Assembly (NCBI RefSeq): GCF_000425565.1 | Contig: NZ_AUDR01000013.1 | Coordinates: 124,001 to 188,000, forward strand | Direction of reading: 5' to 3' | Origin: Tepidiphilus margaritifer DSM 15129 | Lineage (GTDB): Bacteria; Pseudomonadota; Gammaproteobacteria; Burkholderiales; Rhodocyclaceae | Length of the DNA stretch: 64,000 nucleotides | Shown: positions 39,689 to 48,933 of the stretch, in pieces | Layout: each line of letters starts with the position of its first letter | Position numbering within the stretch: position 1 is the first letter of the stretch | The notes under the pieces: model-generated | The model's input: the letters and a program-made list of their open reading frames with translations, nothing else | Database searches by the model: none | Told to the model about the DNA's origin: nothing | Made by a program: the position numbers and the translations under genes

Positions 39689-40467
39689 CGCCCCAGGCGT
39701 TGGCGGGCAACCTGACCCGCCGGGGTATTGGGATAGCGCTCGACCAAGCGTTTGAGCATGTCGGTAGCGCCGACCTCGTCGCCCATGCCTTGCAGGGCAT
39801 TGGCCAGCCCGAGCATGGCATCGGGGGCGAGCTCGTGTTTGGGTGTATCGTAGACCACGCGGGCGAAATGGCGCCGCGCCGTCTCGTACTGTTTGAGTTG
39901 CAGCGCCGCCGTGCCCGCCCAGAAATGCGCCGCAGGTACTTGGGCGTCGTTGGGATATTGACGCAGGAAGGTCTCGAAAGCCGCCAGCGCGTTCTTCGGA
40001 TCTCGCGCCTGCAGCTTGGCGAGCGCCGCCTCGAACTCGGCCTTGGCATTGCCGGCAGGCGCGGTTGCGGAAGCGGTGGGTGTAGCTGGCGGGGTGGCCG
40101 CCGGAGCGGTCGCTCCTTGCGCTGGCGCGGAGGCAGCGGCACCGCCGCTACTCAAGGCATTGAGCCGGGCGTCGAGATCGAGGTAGAAATCTTTCTGCCG
40201 CTTCTCGAGCTGGTCCAGCTTGTATTGCAACTCCTCGATGCGCCCCGTGAGCCGGCGCACGTCTTCCTGCAGTCGCTCCAGATCGTTACTCTGGGTGAGC
40301 TGCGAGCGCGCCATCGTATCGACGCGCTCGCTGAGCGTTTGCACCTGCAGGCGCAGATCGGCGACGCCCTGGCGCGCCTCGTCGTCGGCAAAGAGGGCGA
40401 AAGCCGGTCGGCTCAGCACGGCCGCGGCGAGCAGTACCCCCATACGCCAGGAAAAGGGCTTGGGCAT
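39685..40467 (-). CDS. cpoB: Cell division coordinator CpoB (YbgF)
   Basis: A periplasmic protein that coordinates PBP1B and Tol function during septation. The 260-residue chain has a signal peptide (VLLAAAVLSRPAFA), an N-terminal coiled coil (ADLRLQVQTLSERVDTMARS through RLTGRIEELQYKLDQLEKRQ), an Ala/Pro/Thr-rich linker, and C-terminal TPR repeats (ALAAFETFLRQYPNDAQVPA; ARRHFARVVYDTPKHELAPD; KRLVERYPNTPAGQVA). It follows pal, as usual. Confidence 0.94.
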   Translation of the reverse strand: MPKPFSWRMGVLLAAAVLSRPAFALFADDEARQGVADLRLQVQTLSERVDTMARSQLTQSNDLERLQEDVRRLTGRIEELQYKLDQLEKRQKDFYLDLDARLNALSSGGAAASAPAQGATAPAATPPATPTASATAPAGNAKAEFEAALAKLQARDPKNALAAFETFLRQYPNDAQVPAAHFWAGTAALQLKQYETARRHFARVVYDTPKHELAPDAMLGLANALQGMGDEVGATDMLKRLVERYPNTPAGQVARQRLGR

Positions 40468-40481
40468 CGCACGGGACTCCG

Positions 40482-41021
40482 TTAGAACTCACCCGAATAG
40501 AGGATGTCGGCGCGACGGTTCTTCGCGTAGCATTCCTCGGTTTTCTCGGTGCAGACGGGTTTTTCCTTGCCCAGGCTCACGGCTTCCACCTGGTCTTCAC
40601 GCGCACCGAAGGTCATGAGGGCATTCTTGACCGCCTCGGCCCGTTTCTGGCCGAGCGCCAGGTTGTATTCGCGGCTGCCGCGTTCGTCGGCATTACCCTG
40701 AATCAGGACCTTGAGGTCGGGATTCTGCGCGAGGAATCGGCCATGGGCCTGCACCAGCGATTGGAACTCGGGTTTGACGACGTAGCTGTCGAAGTCGAAG
40801 TAGATGCTGCGTTTGGACAGCGGGCTATTGGGGTCATGCAGCGCGGCGAGCGCCTGGCTGCGAGAGCTCGGCGGGGTGACCGTTTTCACGGCGCCGGCGT
40901 TGCGGTCTTCGACCTTGCCCGCCCCTTCCTCGACCGAGCCGGTGGAGGAACAGGCGGAGAGGATGAGTCCGAGGCAGAGGACGGCAGGGGTGATGAGTTT
41001 CTTCATGTTCATTTGGTTCAT
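40482..41021 (-). CDS. pal: Peptidoglycan-associated lipoprotein Pal
   Basis: Outer-membrane lipoprotein that anchors the Tol system to peptidoglycan. The chain begins MNQMNMKKLITPAVLCLGLI with lipobox LSAC, then a disordered linker and an OmpA-like domain: SIYFDFDSYVVKPEFQSLV, VLIQGNADERGSREYNLALG and ECYAKNRRADILY. Starts at 41021, 41012 or 41006 are all in frame; AGGA sits very close to 41021, so the shorter starts are equally likely. Confidence 0.95.
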   Translation of the reverse strand: MNQMNMKKLITPAVLCLGLILSACSSTGSVEEGAGKVEDRNAGAVKTVTPPSSRSQALAALHDPNSPLSKRSIYFDFDSYVVKPEFQSLVQAHGRFLAQNPDLKVLIQGNADERGSREYNLALGQKRAEAVKNALMTFGAREDQVEAVSLGKEKPVCTEKTEECYAKNRRADILYSGEF

Positions 41022-41066
41022 GTTCCTGTGCAAAGTGGGTGGGATGGAGATGAGCACACATCGGCC

Positions 41067-42401
41067 TCAGCGCGGCAGCGGCCCCCAGGCCGGCTCCCGT
41101 ACGTCGGCTCCCTCGGCCGAGAGGCGAAGACGAACTTTGCCATCGGTCGAGACGGCGAAGAGGGTCCCTCGTCCGCCGGATTCTGAAGCATAGACGATCA
41201 TGCGTCCGTTGGGCGCGAACGAAGGCGATTCGTCGCGCGTGGAATCGGAAAGGATGATCTGCTGGCGCGTTTGCAGGTCGAGCAGGGCCACCTGATAACG
41301 ACCCTGGTTGCGCGTGACGAAGGCGAGGAGCTTGCCGTCGGGCGAAATGTCGGGGCTGACGTTGTATTCCCCTTCGAAGGTGACGCGCTCGGCTGCACCG
41401 CCGCTCGCCGGCATGCGATAGATTTGGGGCGAGCCGCCGCGGTCGGACGTGAAGTAAATATAGCGACCGTCGGGCGAGAAGACCGGTTCGGTGTCGATGG
41501 CGTTGCTGCGTGACAGGCGTACCGGCGCGCCGCCGGAGACCGGGACGAGGTATATCTGGGAGATGCCGTCGCGCGTGAGCGCAAGGGCGATACTCTGCCC
41601 ATCGGGGGAGAAAGCCGGTGCCGAGTTCGAGCCTTTGAAGTTTGCCACGACACGACGCTGACCAGTGGCGAGCTCATGGACATAGACCACCGGTTTCTTC
41701 GCCTCGAACGAGACGTAGGCGACCTTGGTGCCGTCCGGGCTCCAAGCCGGCGAAATGATCGGCTCCTGCGAGATGAGCGCCGGCACGGAGTTGCTGCCGT
41801 CGGCCTCGCTGATGCGCAATTCGTAGCGGCTACCTTGCTTCACGACATAGGCGAGCCGCGAGGCGAAATAACCGGGCACGCCGGTGAGCTTTTCATAGAC
41901 GAAATCGGCGATGCGGTGCGCGGTGGCCCGGGTTTGCGAGGGCGTGAAGCGGTAGAGGATGCCGCCGAGGTCGGCCTGGCGCCGCGTGTCGAACACGCGT
42001 ACCCGGACTTCGTATTGACCGGTCCCGATCGCCGTGGCGGTGCCGGCGAGCACGGCATCGGCGCCGCGCGAGGCGAGATTGGCGTAATCGGGGATCTGAT
42101 CCTCGGGCAGCCTCATGAGCCCGACGTCGACTAGCTGGAAGATGCCGCTCTTGGCGAGATCTTGGCTCACGATTTGGGAGATGGGCGTGGGCAGCGCTTC
42201 TTCACCGGCCAGGTAGGGAATGGCCACGGGGATGAGGCGACCACCGGCGCCGGTGATCTCGACGGTGAGCTGGGCTCGCACGGGAAGCGCAGCCAAGGCG
42301 GCGAGCGCCACCATGAAGGGAAGAAACCGATGGAAGGCTCGATGGGCGAGGCCGTGCATCGTGATCACGCTGCTGGTGGTGGAAAACCTGAAGTTTTGCA
42401 C
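41067..42401 (-). CDS. tolB: Tol-Pal system protein TolB
   Basis: Periplasmic beta-propeller protein that binds Pal and links it to TolA. A signal peptide (FLPFMVALAALAALPVRA) precedes the N-terminal domain (LTVEITGAGGRLIPVAIPYL) and WD40-like repeats each holding SPDG (ISPAWSPDGTKVAYVS, APAFSPDGQSIALAL, TEPVFSPDGRYIYFTS, SPDISPDGKLLAFVT). I chose GTG 42401 because AAGGA lies 5 bases ahead; ATG 42359 and ATG 42437 (overlapping the tolA stop) are alternatives. Confidence 0.93.
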   Translation of the reverse strand: MQNFRFSTTSSVITMHGLAHRAFHRFLPFMVALAALAALPVRAQLTVEITGAGGRLIPVAIPYLAGEEALPTPISQIVSQDLAKSGIFQLVDVGLMRLPEDQIPDYANLASRGADAVLAGTATAIGTGQYEVRVRVFDTRRQADLGGILYRFTPSQTRATAHRIADFVYEKLTGVPGYFASRLAYVVKQGSRYELRISEADGSNSVPALISQEPIISPAWSPDGTKVAYVSFEAKKPVVYVHELATGQRRVVANFKGSNSAPAFSPDGQSIALALTRDGISQIYLVPVSGGAPVRLSRSNAIDTEPVFSPDGRYIYFTSDRGGSPQIYRMPASGGAAERVTFEGEYNVSPDISPDGKLLAFVTRNQGRYQVALLDLQTRQQIILSDSTRDESPSFAPNGRMIVYASESGGRGTLFAVSTDGKVRLRLSAEGADVREPAWGPLPR

Positions 42402-42433
42402 AAAATTCCTTTGATGGCAACGCATTCGGTAAC

Positions 42434-43405
42434 TCATTGCGCGAGGGGTCGAAGCTTGAGGGTGAGGGTGCGCTCGAAGAGCCGTTTGTCTTCGGGCAAA
42501 GGCAGAGGACTGGAGCGCCGGATCGCGCGCTCGAGCGCGGCGTCGAGCGCCGGATTTCCGGAGGATTGGACGAGGCGCACATTGACTACCTCACCTGTCG
42601 GCAGTTGGTCGACGATGAATACCGCTTCCGGGTTCCCTTGTACGCCGGGGGGGACGACGATGTTGCCGCGGACCTTGGCGCGGATCTGGTCGATGTAGGT
42701 GGCGCGGGCCTGCTCGGATGGGCCGCTGGGCGCGCCGCCGGCCGCAGGGGCAGAAGCGCTGCTCGGCGTCTTTGCCGGCGAGGCGGGGGTGGTGGTCTGT
42801 TGCCGCAGGCGTGCTTCGGCGAGCTTGGTGAAATCGTCCAGGGGCAGCGGCTCCTTCTTCGGCTCGGGTTTTTTCGGCTCAGGTTTGGGGGGCTCTTTTT
42901 CCGGTTTGGGCGGTTCTTTCTTCGGCTCTTCCTTGGGCGGTTCTTTCTTGGGTTCAGGTTTTTTCATCTCTTCCTTGAGCGCGATGTCGGGTTTCTCCGG
43001 CGCGGAGGGTTTGGGCTCGGCTTTGGGCGGCTCGGGCTTGGGCGGAGGCGCTGGTTTGGGCGGTTCCGGTTTGGGTTCGGGTTTCGGTTCCGGCTGCAGT
43101 TTGGGGGGTTCCGGCCGGGGTTCGGGTTTGGGTGGAGTGGGTTCCGGTTTGGGCTCGGGCTTGGGCGCCGGCTGCGGGCCGGGCGCCGGCTCCGGATTTT
43201 TGGCGAGCTGCGTGTGGGCGGCTTGGGGCGCGGCCACGAGGTCGACGAGCAAGGGCGAGGGTTCGCCGACCTTCCATTGCACCGAAAAGGCAATGAAGGC
43301 AAGGAGCAGCACGTGCATGCCCACCGCGAGCACCGCGGCGAGCAGCTTGCCACGCTCGGGACGGCGTGGCGGACGCACGGGCGAGCGGAGGAGAGGTTCT
43401 GCCAT
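42434..43405 (-). CDS. tolA: Cell envelope protein TolA, proline-rich type
   Basis: A periplasm-spanning protein with one N-terminal membrane helix (GKLLAAVLAVGMHVLLLAFI). Domain II (about residues 70-200) is not the usual Ala/Lys-rich helix but is built of Pro-Glu-Pro-Lys repeats (PEPKPEPTPPKPEPRPEP and similar), closer to TonB. The C-terminal domain (VFIVDQLPTGEVVNVRLVQS, PALDAALERAIRRSSPLPLP) is a TonB/TolA C-fold. Position between tolR and tolB fixes the identity. The 323 residues are a normal length. Confidence 0.93.
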   Translation of the reverse strand: MAEPLLRSPVRPPRRPERGKLLAAVLAVGMHVLLLAFIAFSVQWKVGEPSPLLVDLVAAPQAAHTQLAKNPEPAPGPQPAPKPEPKPEPTPPKPEPRPEPPKLQPEPKPEPKPEPPKPAPPPKPEPPKAEPKPSAPEKPDIALKEEMKKPEPKKEPPKEEPKKEPPKPEKEPPKPEPKKPEPKKEPLPLDDFTKLAEARLRQQTTTPASPAKTPSSASAPAAGGAPSGPSEQARATYIDQIRAKVRGNIVVPPGVQGNPEAVFIVDQLPTGEVVNVRLVQSSGNPALDAALERAIRRSSPLPLPEDKRLFERTLTLKLRPLAQ

Positions 43406-43413
43406 CGGAAGCC

Positions 43414-43848
43414 TCAGGGCGCGGTGGCGCCACCCGCCGGAGATTTGCGCGTACTGCTCGTCTGCAGGCTGATGCGGGTGTAGCCTTCGTTGCGCAGGCG
43501 ATCGAGCGTGTCCATGATCTTTTCGTAGGTGGCACGCCGGTCACCGGCCACGACCACGGCGAGGTTCGGATCTTTCGCCTTGAGCGCCTGCAGCTCGCGC
43601 AGCAGCGTGAGCGCATCGACGTTCTTCTCGGGTGCGGCGGGGTTGGACTTGAGCGCGAGACTGCCATCGGCATGCACGATCACGATCGCCGCTTCCGACG
43701 GCGGCGAAGGCAGATTGCCCACCGTGGGCAGCTCGACGTTGCCCAATTGGATCATGGGGGCGGTGACCATGAAGATCACCAGGAGTACCAGCATCACGTC
43801 GATGTAGGGCACGACGTTCATCTGGTTCATCAACTTGCGTTTGGCCAT
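43414..43848 (-). CDS. tolR: Biopolymer transport protein TolR
   Basis: An ExbD-family subunit of the proton-driven TolQR motor. The 144 residues have one membrane helix, NVVPYIDVMLVLLVIFMVTA, with the conserved aspartate that carries protons, and a periplasmic domain (VVVAGDRRATYEKIMDTLDR). The ATG at 43848 is preferred; an in-frame ATG a few codons later is possible. Confidence 0.95.
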   Translation of the reverse strand: MAKRKLMNQMNVVPYIDVMLVLLVIFMVTAPMIQLGNVELPTVGNLPSPPSEAAIVIVHADGSLALKSNPAAPEKNVDALTLLRELQALKAKDPNLAVVVAGDRRATYEKIMDTLDRLRNEGYTRISLQTSSTRKSPAGGATAP

Positions 43849-43864
43849 GGGGATGCCTCCGGCA

Positions 43865-44539
43865 TCAGCGCAGCTGCCGTTGCAGCAGGTTCGTCAGCTC
43901 TTCCATGAAGGTCTCGATACGCACCGACAGGCGCTCGATGTCGTGGGTGAAGTGGTTGTAGGCCACGGCCGCGGGAATGGCGGCGAACAGGCCGATCGCC
44001 GTGGCGATGAGCGCCTCGGCAATGCCGGGAGCGACGTGCGACAGCGTGGCCGAGGTCATGTTCGCCAGGCCGCGGAAGGAGTTCATGATCCCCCAGACGG
44101 TACCGAGCAAGCCGATGTAGGGCGCCACCGACCCGGTGGACGCAAGAAAGGCCAGATGCGCTTCCAGTTCGTCCATTTCGCGCTGGTAGGCGGCGCGCAT
44201 GGCGCGGCGCACACTCTCGAGCGCGGCCGTCGGGTCGAGAGAGCGGCTGCGTTGGCGCAGGAATTCACGCCAGGCGGCGAGGAAGACGAGCTCCATGGGG
44301 CCGGCGTGCTGCAGGCGCGACTCGGTGAGCCGGGCGAGCGTTTCCAGGTCGCTGCCCTGCCAGAAGCTCGCCTCGAAGGCGTCGGTGCGCCGGCGCGCGT
44401 CGCGGATTTGGAAGATCTTGCGGAAGATCCAGTACCACGACATGACCGACAGGAGCGCCAGGATCAGCATGATGAGCTGGACCGGCACGCTCGCCTGCAG
44501 GACCAAATGGGTAAACGACAAATCGGAGGTGACGTTCAT
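43865..44539 (-). CDS. tolQ: Biopolymer transport protein TolQ
   Basis: An ExbB/TolQ-family inner-membrane protein that forms the proton-motive-force motor with TolR. The 224 residues have three membrane helices: residues about 15-38 (SVPVQLIMLILALLSVMSWY), and the pair in SVAPYIGLLGTVWGIMNSF and GIAEALIATAIGLFAAIPAA, which contain the conserved channel residues. Starts at ATG 44539 shortly after ybgC. Confidence 0.95.
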   Translation of the reverse strand: MNVTSDLSFTHLVLQASVPVQLIMLILALLSVMSWYWIFRKIFQIRDARRRTDAFEASFWQGSDLETLARLTESRLQHAGPMELVFLAAWREFLRQRSRSLDPTAALESVRRAMRAAYQREMDELEAHLAFLASTGSVAPYIGLLGTVWGIMNSFRGLANMTSATLSHVAPGIAEALIATAIGLFAAIPAAVAYNHFTHDIERLSVRIETFMEELTNLLQRQLR

Positions 44540-44559
44540 GGTCGGCGAAAGGAAGGGGG

Positions 44560-44979
44560 TCAGGAAAGGGAGAGCCGTGCACGCACGGCAGCGGGGAGGG
44601 CGACGGGGCGCCCGCGCTGCAGATCGACGCAGGCCACGGTGACTTCGGCGTCGAAAATCGCCAGATCGCCGCGCAGCAGGCGTTGGGCAAAGACGACGGT
44701 GGTGCGGGTGAGGGCGAGGACACGTGTCTCCAGCCGCAGCAGGTCGTCGAGCCGCGCCGGATGCCGGTAATGCGCCTGCAGCCGATGGACGACGAACCCC
44801 ACGCCGTATTCCTGCATCAACACGCTTTGCGCAAAACCCAGACCGCGCAGCAGCTCGGTGCGACCACGCTCGCAAAAGCGAAGATAATTGGCATAATAGA
44901 CGAGACCGGCGCAATCGGTGTCCTCGTAATAGACGCGGAGCTCGATCGCGTGAGGCTCGGCAGGGGCGGTGGCGTCCAT
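44560..44979 (-). CDS. ybgC: Tol-Pal-associated acyl-CoA thioesterase YbgC
   Basis: A hotdog-fold thioesterase of 139 residues that heads the tol-pal operon. The 4-hydroxybenzoyl-CoA-thioesterase-type motif RVYYEDTDCAGLVYYANYLR contains the catalytic aspartate, followed by FCERGRTELLRGLG. The ATG at 44979 gives the usual family length. Its precise role in Tol function or phospholipid metabolism is not settled. Confidence 0.94.
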   Translation of the reverse strand: MDATAPAEPHAIELRVYYEDTDCAGLVYYANYLRFCERGRTELLRGLGFAQSVLMQEYGVGFVVHRLQAHYRHPARLDDLLRLETRVLALTRTTVVFAQRLLRGDLAIFDAEVTVACVDLQRGRPVALPAAVRARLSLS

Positions 44980-44988
44980 GGCGGGGCC

Positions 44989-44994
44989 ATTATA
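44989..44994 (-). promoter_or_regulatory. -10 element upstream of ybgC
   Basis: An exact TATAAT on the minus strand ends 9 bases before the ybgC ATG. No good -35 is visible. If used, the mRNA leader would be only a few bases long. Confidence 0.35.
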
Positions 44995-45078
44995 GCGCAT
45001 CCGTTCCCGAGTTCGAGTCGTCGAGACGTCGGGATTTGGGGTAGACTGGCAAACACCCATACGATGGGGAGTGTGGTG

Positions 45079-46143
45079 ATGGAACAGGAGCACGAGCCCG
45101 AGGATCCGTTCGCTTTCGAGGAGGATGCATTGGCGGCCACGGCGCTCGCCGTCGAGGATCTCTTCCTGGGGCGAGACCCGGTGCAAGAAGCGGCCATGTA
45201 CTGGGCTCGGGGCGACGAAGAGACGGCCATCGCCACGCTCGATCAATTCCTTGCCGACAACGCCGCGCCGAAAGAGGCTTGGTGGGTATTGTTCGACATG
45301 CTGCGTGCGCGCGGCGATCGAAGGCGCTTCGAGGAGGCGGCGCTCGCCTATGCGCTGCGTTTCGGATGTTCCCCGCCGGCGCTCGCCCCCGCACACGAGC
45401 AGGCGAAGGCGGGCCCTCCTCTGTTGCTGCTGCCGGAGCGGCTCGATGTCGCAGCGATGTCTGCGCTACAGGACAAGGCGCTGCGGTTGGCCAAGGTCAG
45501 TGGCGCTCTGCGCCTCGATGCCTCGCGCTTAAGAGTGGTCGAACCGGGCGGAGCGGCGCTCTTTCTCGCCCTGCTCAAGAAACTCATCGACAAAGGGGTG
45601 CGGTTTCAGTGGCGCCGCCTCGACCTTGCTTTGGGTGCGATCGAACGGGCGCGGGCCGCTGAAGCGGACGACCGAGCGCTGTGGGAGTTGGAAATCGTTT
45701 GGCGCACCGCTGCCGGTCAAGGAGAGCAGGCCGAGGCGCTGGTGCTCTCTTTTGCCGAGACCTTCGAGGCGATCCCCCCGGTATGGATGTCCGAGCCGGA
45801 GCGTGTCGGCTGTGAGACGACTGCGTCTGAAGGGAAAGTGGCACGAGAGAGCGAGCCGGCACGCGAAGATTTGATACTGGAAGGAGACCTCGACGAGCGT
45901 ACCATCGGCGAAGTCGTCCAGGAAATCCTGGCTTTCGCCCGCGATCACGAGGTAATCTCTATCGACTGCGAAGCGCTGCGCCGAGTCGATTTCGTCGCCG
46001 CCGGTATGCTCTACAACGCCTTCGCAGCCCTCAAAGGGCAGGGCAAGCAGGTGATCCTGCGTAACGTCAGCCAAGTGGTGAATGCCCTCTTCGAGGTGCT
46101 CAGCATGGGGCAGGTCGCCACGATCCAAACAAAAATTTATTGA
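45079..46143 (+). CDS. STAS-domain protein upstream of hslVU
   Basis: A 354-residue cytoplasmic protein with a disordered acidic N-terminus, a TPR-like region (YWARGDEETAIATLDQFLAD), and a C-terminal STAS-type domain (VISIDCEALRRVDFVAAGML followed by YNAFAALKGQGKQVILRNVS). STAS domains bind nucleotides or partner proteins, as in anti-sigma antagonists. I chose ATG 45079 because GGGGAG lies just ahead, rather than ATG 45064. It ends 18 bp before hslV. The function is unknown. Confidence 0.8.
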   Translation: MEQEHEPEDPFAFEEDALAATALAVEDLFLGRDPVQEAAMYWARGDEETAIATLDQFLADNAAPKEAWWVLFDMLRARGDRRRFEEAALAYALRFGCSPPALAPAHEQAKAGPPLLLLPERLDVAAMSALQDKALRLAKVSGALRLDASRLRVVEPGGAALFLALLKKLIDKGVRFQWRRLDLALGAIERARAAEADDRALWELEIVWRTAAGQGEQAEALVLSFAETFEAIPPVWMSEPERVGCETTASEGKVARESEPAREDLILEGDLDERTIGEVVQEILAFARDHEVISIDCEALRRVDFVAAGMLYNAFAALKGQGKQVILRNVSQVVNALFEVLSMGQVATIQTKIY

Positions 46144-46161
46144 AAGAAGCAAAGGAGTTAC

Positions 46162-46698
46162 ATGGAATCCTATCACGGCACCACGATCCTGTCGGTGCGC
46201 CGCGGTAGCGCGGTGGCGCTGGGCGGCGACGGCCAGGTGACCCTAGGCAACGTGGTCGTCAAGGCCACGGCGCGTAAAGTGCGCACGCTCTATCACGGCA
46301 AAATTCTCGCAGGGTTTGCCGGGGCCACGGCCGATGCCTTCACACTCTTCGAGCGTTTCGAGGCCAAGCTCGAGAAGCATCAGGGCCACCTGCTGCGCGC
46401 CGCGGTCGAGCTCGCCAAGGATTGGCGCACCGACCGCATGCTGCGCCGGCTGGAGGCCATGCTCGCCGTGGCCGACCGCGAGCATTCCCTCATCCTCACC
46501 GGCAACGGCGACGTCCTGGAGCCCGAAGAGGGAGTCGTCGCCATCGGTTCGGGCGGGGCCTATGCCCAGGCCGCAGCTCAGGCGCTATTGCGTCACACCC
46601 AGCTGCCGCCGCGAGAAATCGTCGCCGAATCCTTGCGCATCGCCGGCGATCTGTGCATTTATACCAATCAAAACCACGTCATCGAGGTGCTGGAATGA
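46162..46698 (+). CDS. hslV: ATP-dependent protease subunit HslV
   Basis: The proteolytic core of the HslUV (ClpYQ) protease, an N-terminal-threonine hydrolase active after removal of the propeptide. The 178 residues begin [20 protein letters not shown], so processing before T7 exposes [47 protein letters not shown] and [18 protein letters not shown] are diagnostic. AAGGAG precedes the ATG. Confidence 0.97.
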   Translation: MESYHGTTILSVRRGSAVALGGDGQVTLGNVVVKATARKVRTLYHGKILAGFAGATADAFTLFERFEAKLEKHQGHLLRAAVELAKDWRTDRMLRRLEAMLAVADREHSLILTGNGDVLEPEEGVVAIGSGGAYAQAAAQALLRHTQLPPREIVAESLRIAGDLCIYTNQNHVIEVLE

Positions 46699-48020
46699 CG
46701 CCGCTCACCTGCCGCGAGATCGTCTCGGAACTCGACAAATACATCGTCGGTCAGCACGAGGCCAAGCGCGCCGTGGCCGTGGCGCTGCGGAACCGCTGGC
46801 GCCGCGCCCAGGTGCCCGAGCCCCTGCGCCACGAGATCACGCCCAAGAACATCCTCATGATCGGCCCCACCGGCGTGGGCAAGACCGAGATCGCGCGGCG
46901 GCTCGCGCGGCTTGCCAATGCGCCTTTCATCAAGATCGAGGCGACGAAATTCACCGAGGTCGGCTACGTGGGGCGCGACGTCGACACCATCATCCGCGAT
47001 CTGGCCGAGATCGCCATGAAAGAGGCCAAGGAACGGGCCATGCGCCGGGTGCGCGACCGGGCGCGCGACGCGGCCGAGGATCGCATTCTCGATGTGTTGC
47101 TGCCGCCGGCGCGTTCCTTCGGCGAGGAGCCGGTGCCGGCCGAGAGCGCCACGCGGCAGAAATTCCGCAAAATGCTACGCGAAGGCCAGCTCGACGAGAA
47201 AGAGATCGAGATCGAGGTCGTCTCGCCCGCCGTGCGCGCCGAGATCTTCGGCCCGCCAGGCATGGAAGAGCTCACGCAGCAGCTGCAGGGGCTGTTCCAG
47301 TCGTTGGGTAGCGGCAAGCGGCGCACGCGCAAGATGCGGGTGCGCGAGGCGATGGAGGTGCTCACCGAGGAAGAGGCGGCCAAACTCGTCGATGACGAGG
47401 AGCTCAAGCAGGAGGCGCTGCAGGCGGTGGAGCAGAACGGCATCGTCTTTCTCGACGAGATCGACAAGATCGCCGCGCGTCAGGAGACGGCCGGCGCCGA
47501 CGTCTCGCGCCAGGGGGTGCAGCGCGACCTGCTGCCGCTGGTGGAAGGCACCACCGTGGCCACCAAGTACGGCATGGTGCGCACCGACCACATCCTCTTC
47601 ATCGCCTCGGGCGCGTTCCACCTGAGCAAGCCGAGCGATCTCATTCCCGAGCTGCAAGGCCGCTTTCCCATTCGGGTCGAGCTCGACAGCCTCACGGTAG
47701 ACGACTTCGTGCGCATCCTCACCGAGACGGAAGCAAGCCTGGTGGAGCAGTACCGGGCGCTGTTGGCCACCGACGGGGTGGAACTCGAATTCGCCCCCGA
47801 CGGCGTGCGGCGGCTCGCCGAGATCGCCTGGGCGGTAAACGAGCGCGTCGAGAACATCGGCGCGCGGCGCCTGTACACCGTGATGGAAAAACTCCTCGAA
47901 GAAGTCTCCTTCCGCGCCGGCGGCGAGCCGCTGCCGCGCGTGGTGATCGATGCGGCCTACGTCGATGGGCGGCTGGCCGATCTGGCCGGCGACGAGGATC
48001 TGGCACGCTACGTGCTTTGA
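46695..48020 (+). CDS. hslU: ATP-dependent protease ATPase subunit HslU
   Basis: The AAA+ unfoldase of HslUV. The 441 residues include [20 protein letters not shown], Walker [18 protein letters not shown], the GYVGRDVD pore-loop region, Walker [14 protein letters not shown], and a C-terminal AAA domain with [18 protein letters not shown] ending in DLARYVL, the motif that docks into HslV. The ATG overlaps the hslV stop (ATGA). Confidence 0.97.
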   Translation: MTPLTCREIVSELDKYIVGQHEAKRAVAVALRNRWRRAQVPEPLRHEITPKNILMIGPTGVGKTEIARRLARLANAPFIKIEATKFTEVGYVGRDVDTIIRDLAEIAMKEAKERAMRRVRDRARDAAEDRILDVLLPPARSFGEEPVPAESATRQKFRKMLREGQLDEKEIEIEVVSPAVRAEIFGPPGMEELTQQLQGLFQSLGSGKRRTRKMRVREAMEVLTEEEAAKLVDDEELKQEALQAVEQNGIVFLDEIDKIAARQETAGADVSRQGVQRDLLPLVEGTTVATKYGMVRTDHILFIASGAFHLSKPSDLIPELQGRFPIRVELDSLTVDDFVRILTETEASLVEQYRALLATDGVELEFAPDGVRRLAEIAWAVNERVENIGARRLYTVMEKLLEEVSFRAGGEPLPRVVIDAAYVDGRLADLAGDEDLARYVL

Positions 48021-48023
48021 GTC

Positions 48024-48926
48024 ATGGCCGTGCTCGCACAACGCATCGTCGAGATCCTCTTTCCACTCTTCGCCTTGGTGGCGCTGGGCTACGTCGTCGG
48101 CAAGCGCCATCGTCCCGAGCTCTCGGGGGCGAATCGGCTCAACATGGACGTCTTCACGCCGGCGCTCGTCTTCGCCGCGCTCGCCGGCCGGCACGTCGAT
48201 GTCGTCGCCTACCTGCCGCTCGTGCTCGCCGCCGCGGTGCTCGTGCTCGGCTCGGGAGCGTTCGGCTGGTGGCTCGCGCATCGTCTGGGGGAGGATCCGC
48301 GCACGCTCGCGCCGCCGATGATGTTCAACAACAGCGGCAACCTCGGTCTGCCGCTCGCGGTGCTCGCCTTCGGCGAAGCGGCCCTGCCGCCGATGGTCGT
48401 GCTCTTCATCGTCAGCAACCTCCTGCACTTCAGCCTGGGCGTATGGCTGCTCGATCGCCGTGCCCGCCTCATCCACCTCTGGCGCGTGCCCACGGTGCTC
48501 GCCGCCGTCGCCGGGCTCGCCGTAGGCGCGGCTGGCTGGACGGTCTGGCCGCCGCTGCTCACCACCATCAAGATGCTGGGCGACATCTCCATTCCGCTCA
48601 TGCTCTTCGGGCTCGGCGTGCGTCTGGCCGAGACGCCCATCCGCGCCTGGCGCTTGGGCGCGATCATCGCCGTGGCCCGCCCCCTCGCGGGCATGACGCT
48701 CGCCGCGGCGATGATCGGTCTCTACCGAGTGATCGGGGGTGCCTGGCGCCTCGAGCCGCTCGAAGCGGCCCTGCTCGTGATCTTCGGTGCGCTGCCGCCG
48801 GCGGTGCTCAATTATCTCTTCGCCGAACGCTACGGGCAGGAACCGGACAAAGTCGCTTCCATCGTGCTGGTGGGCAACCTCGCCTCGGTGGTGTTTCTGC
48901 CGCTGGCGCTGGCGGCGGTGCTTTGA
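48024..48926 (+). CDS. AEC-family (auxin efflux carrier) transporter
   Basis: A 300-residue inner-membrane protein with about ten hydrophobic helices, of the PIN/AEC carrier family. PPMMFNNSGNLGLPLAVLAF and GDISIPLMLFGLGVRLAETP are typical paired segments. Substrates of bacterial members are mostly organic acids or unknown. It begins 3 bp after hslU, so it may be co-expressed with it by position alone. Confidence 0.88.
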   Translation: MAVLAQRIVEILFPLFALVALGYVVGKRHRPELSGANRLNMDVFTPALVFAALAGRHVDVVAYLPLVLAAAVLVLGSGAFGWWLAHRLGEDPRTLAPPMMFNNSGNLGLPLAVLAFGEAALPPMVVLFIVSNLLHFSLGVWLLDRRARLIHLWRVPTVLAAVAGLAVGAAGWTVWPPLLTTIKMLGDISIPLMLFGLGVRLAETPIRAWRLGAIIAVARPLAGMTLAAAMIGLYRVIGGAWRLEPLEAALLVIFGALPPAVLNYLFAERYGQEPDKVASIVLVGNLASVVFLPLALAAVL

Positions 48927-48933
48927 GCTTGCT

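Noticed and set aside
42950-43200. Repetitive tract suspected as a minisatellite or CRISPR-like array
   Set aside because: It is the Pro-Glu-Pro-Lys coding region of tolA; the period follows codons and there are no spacers.
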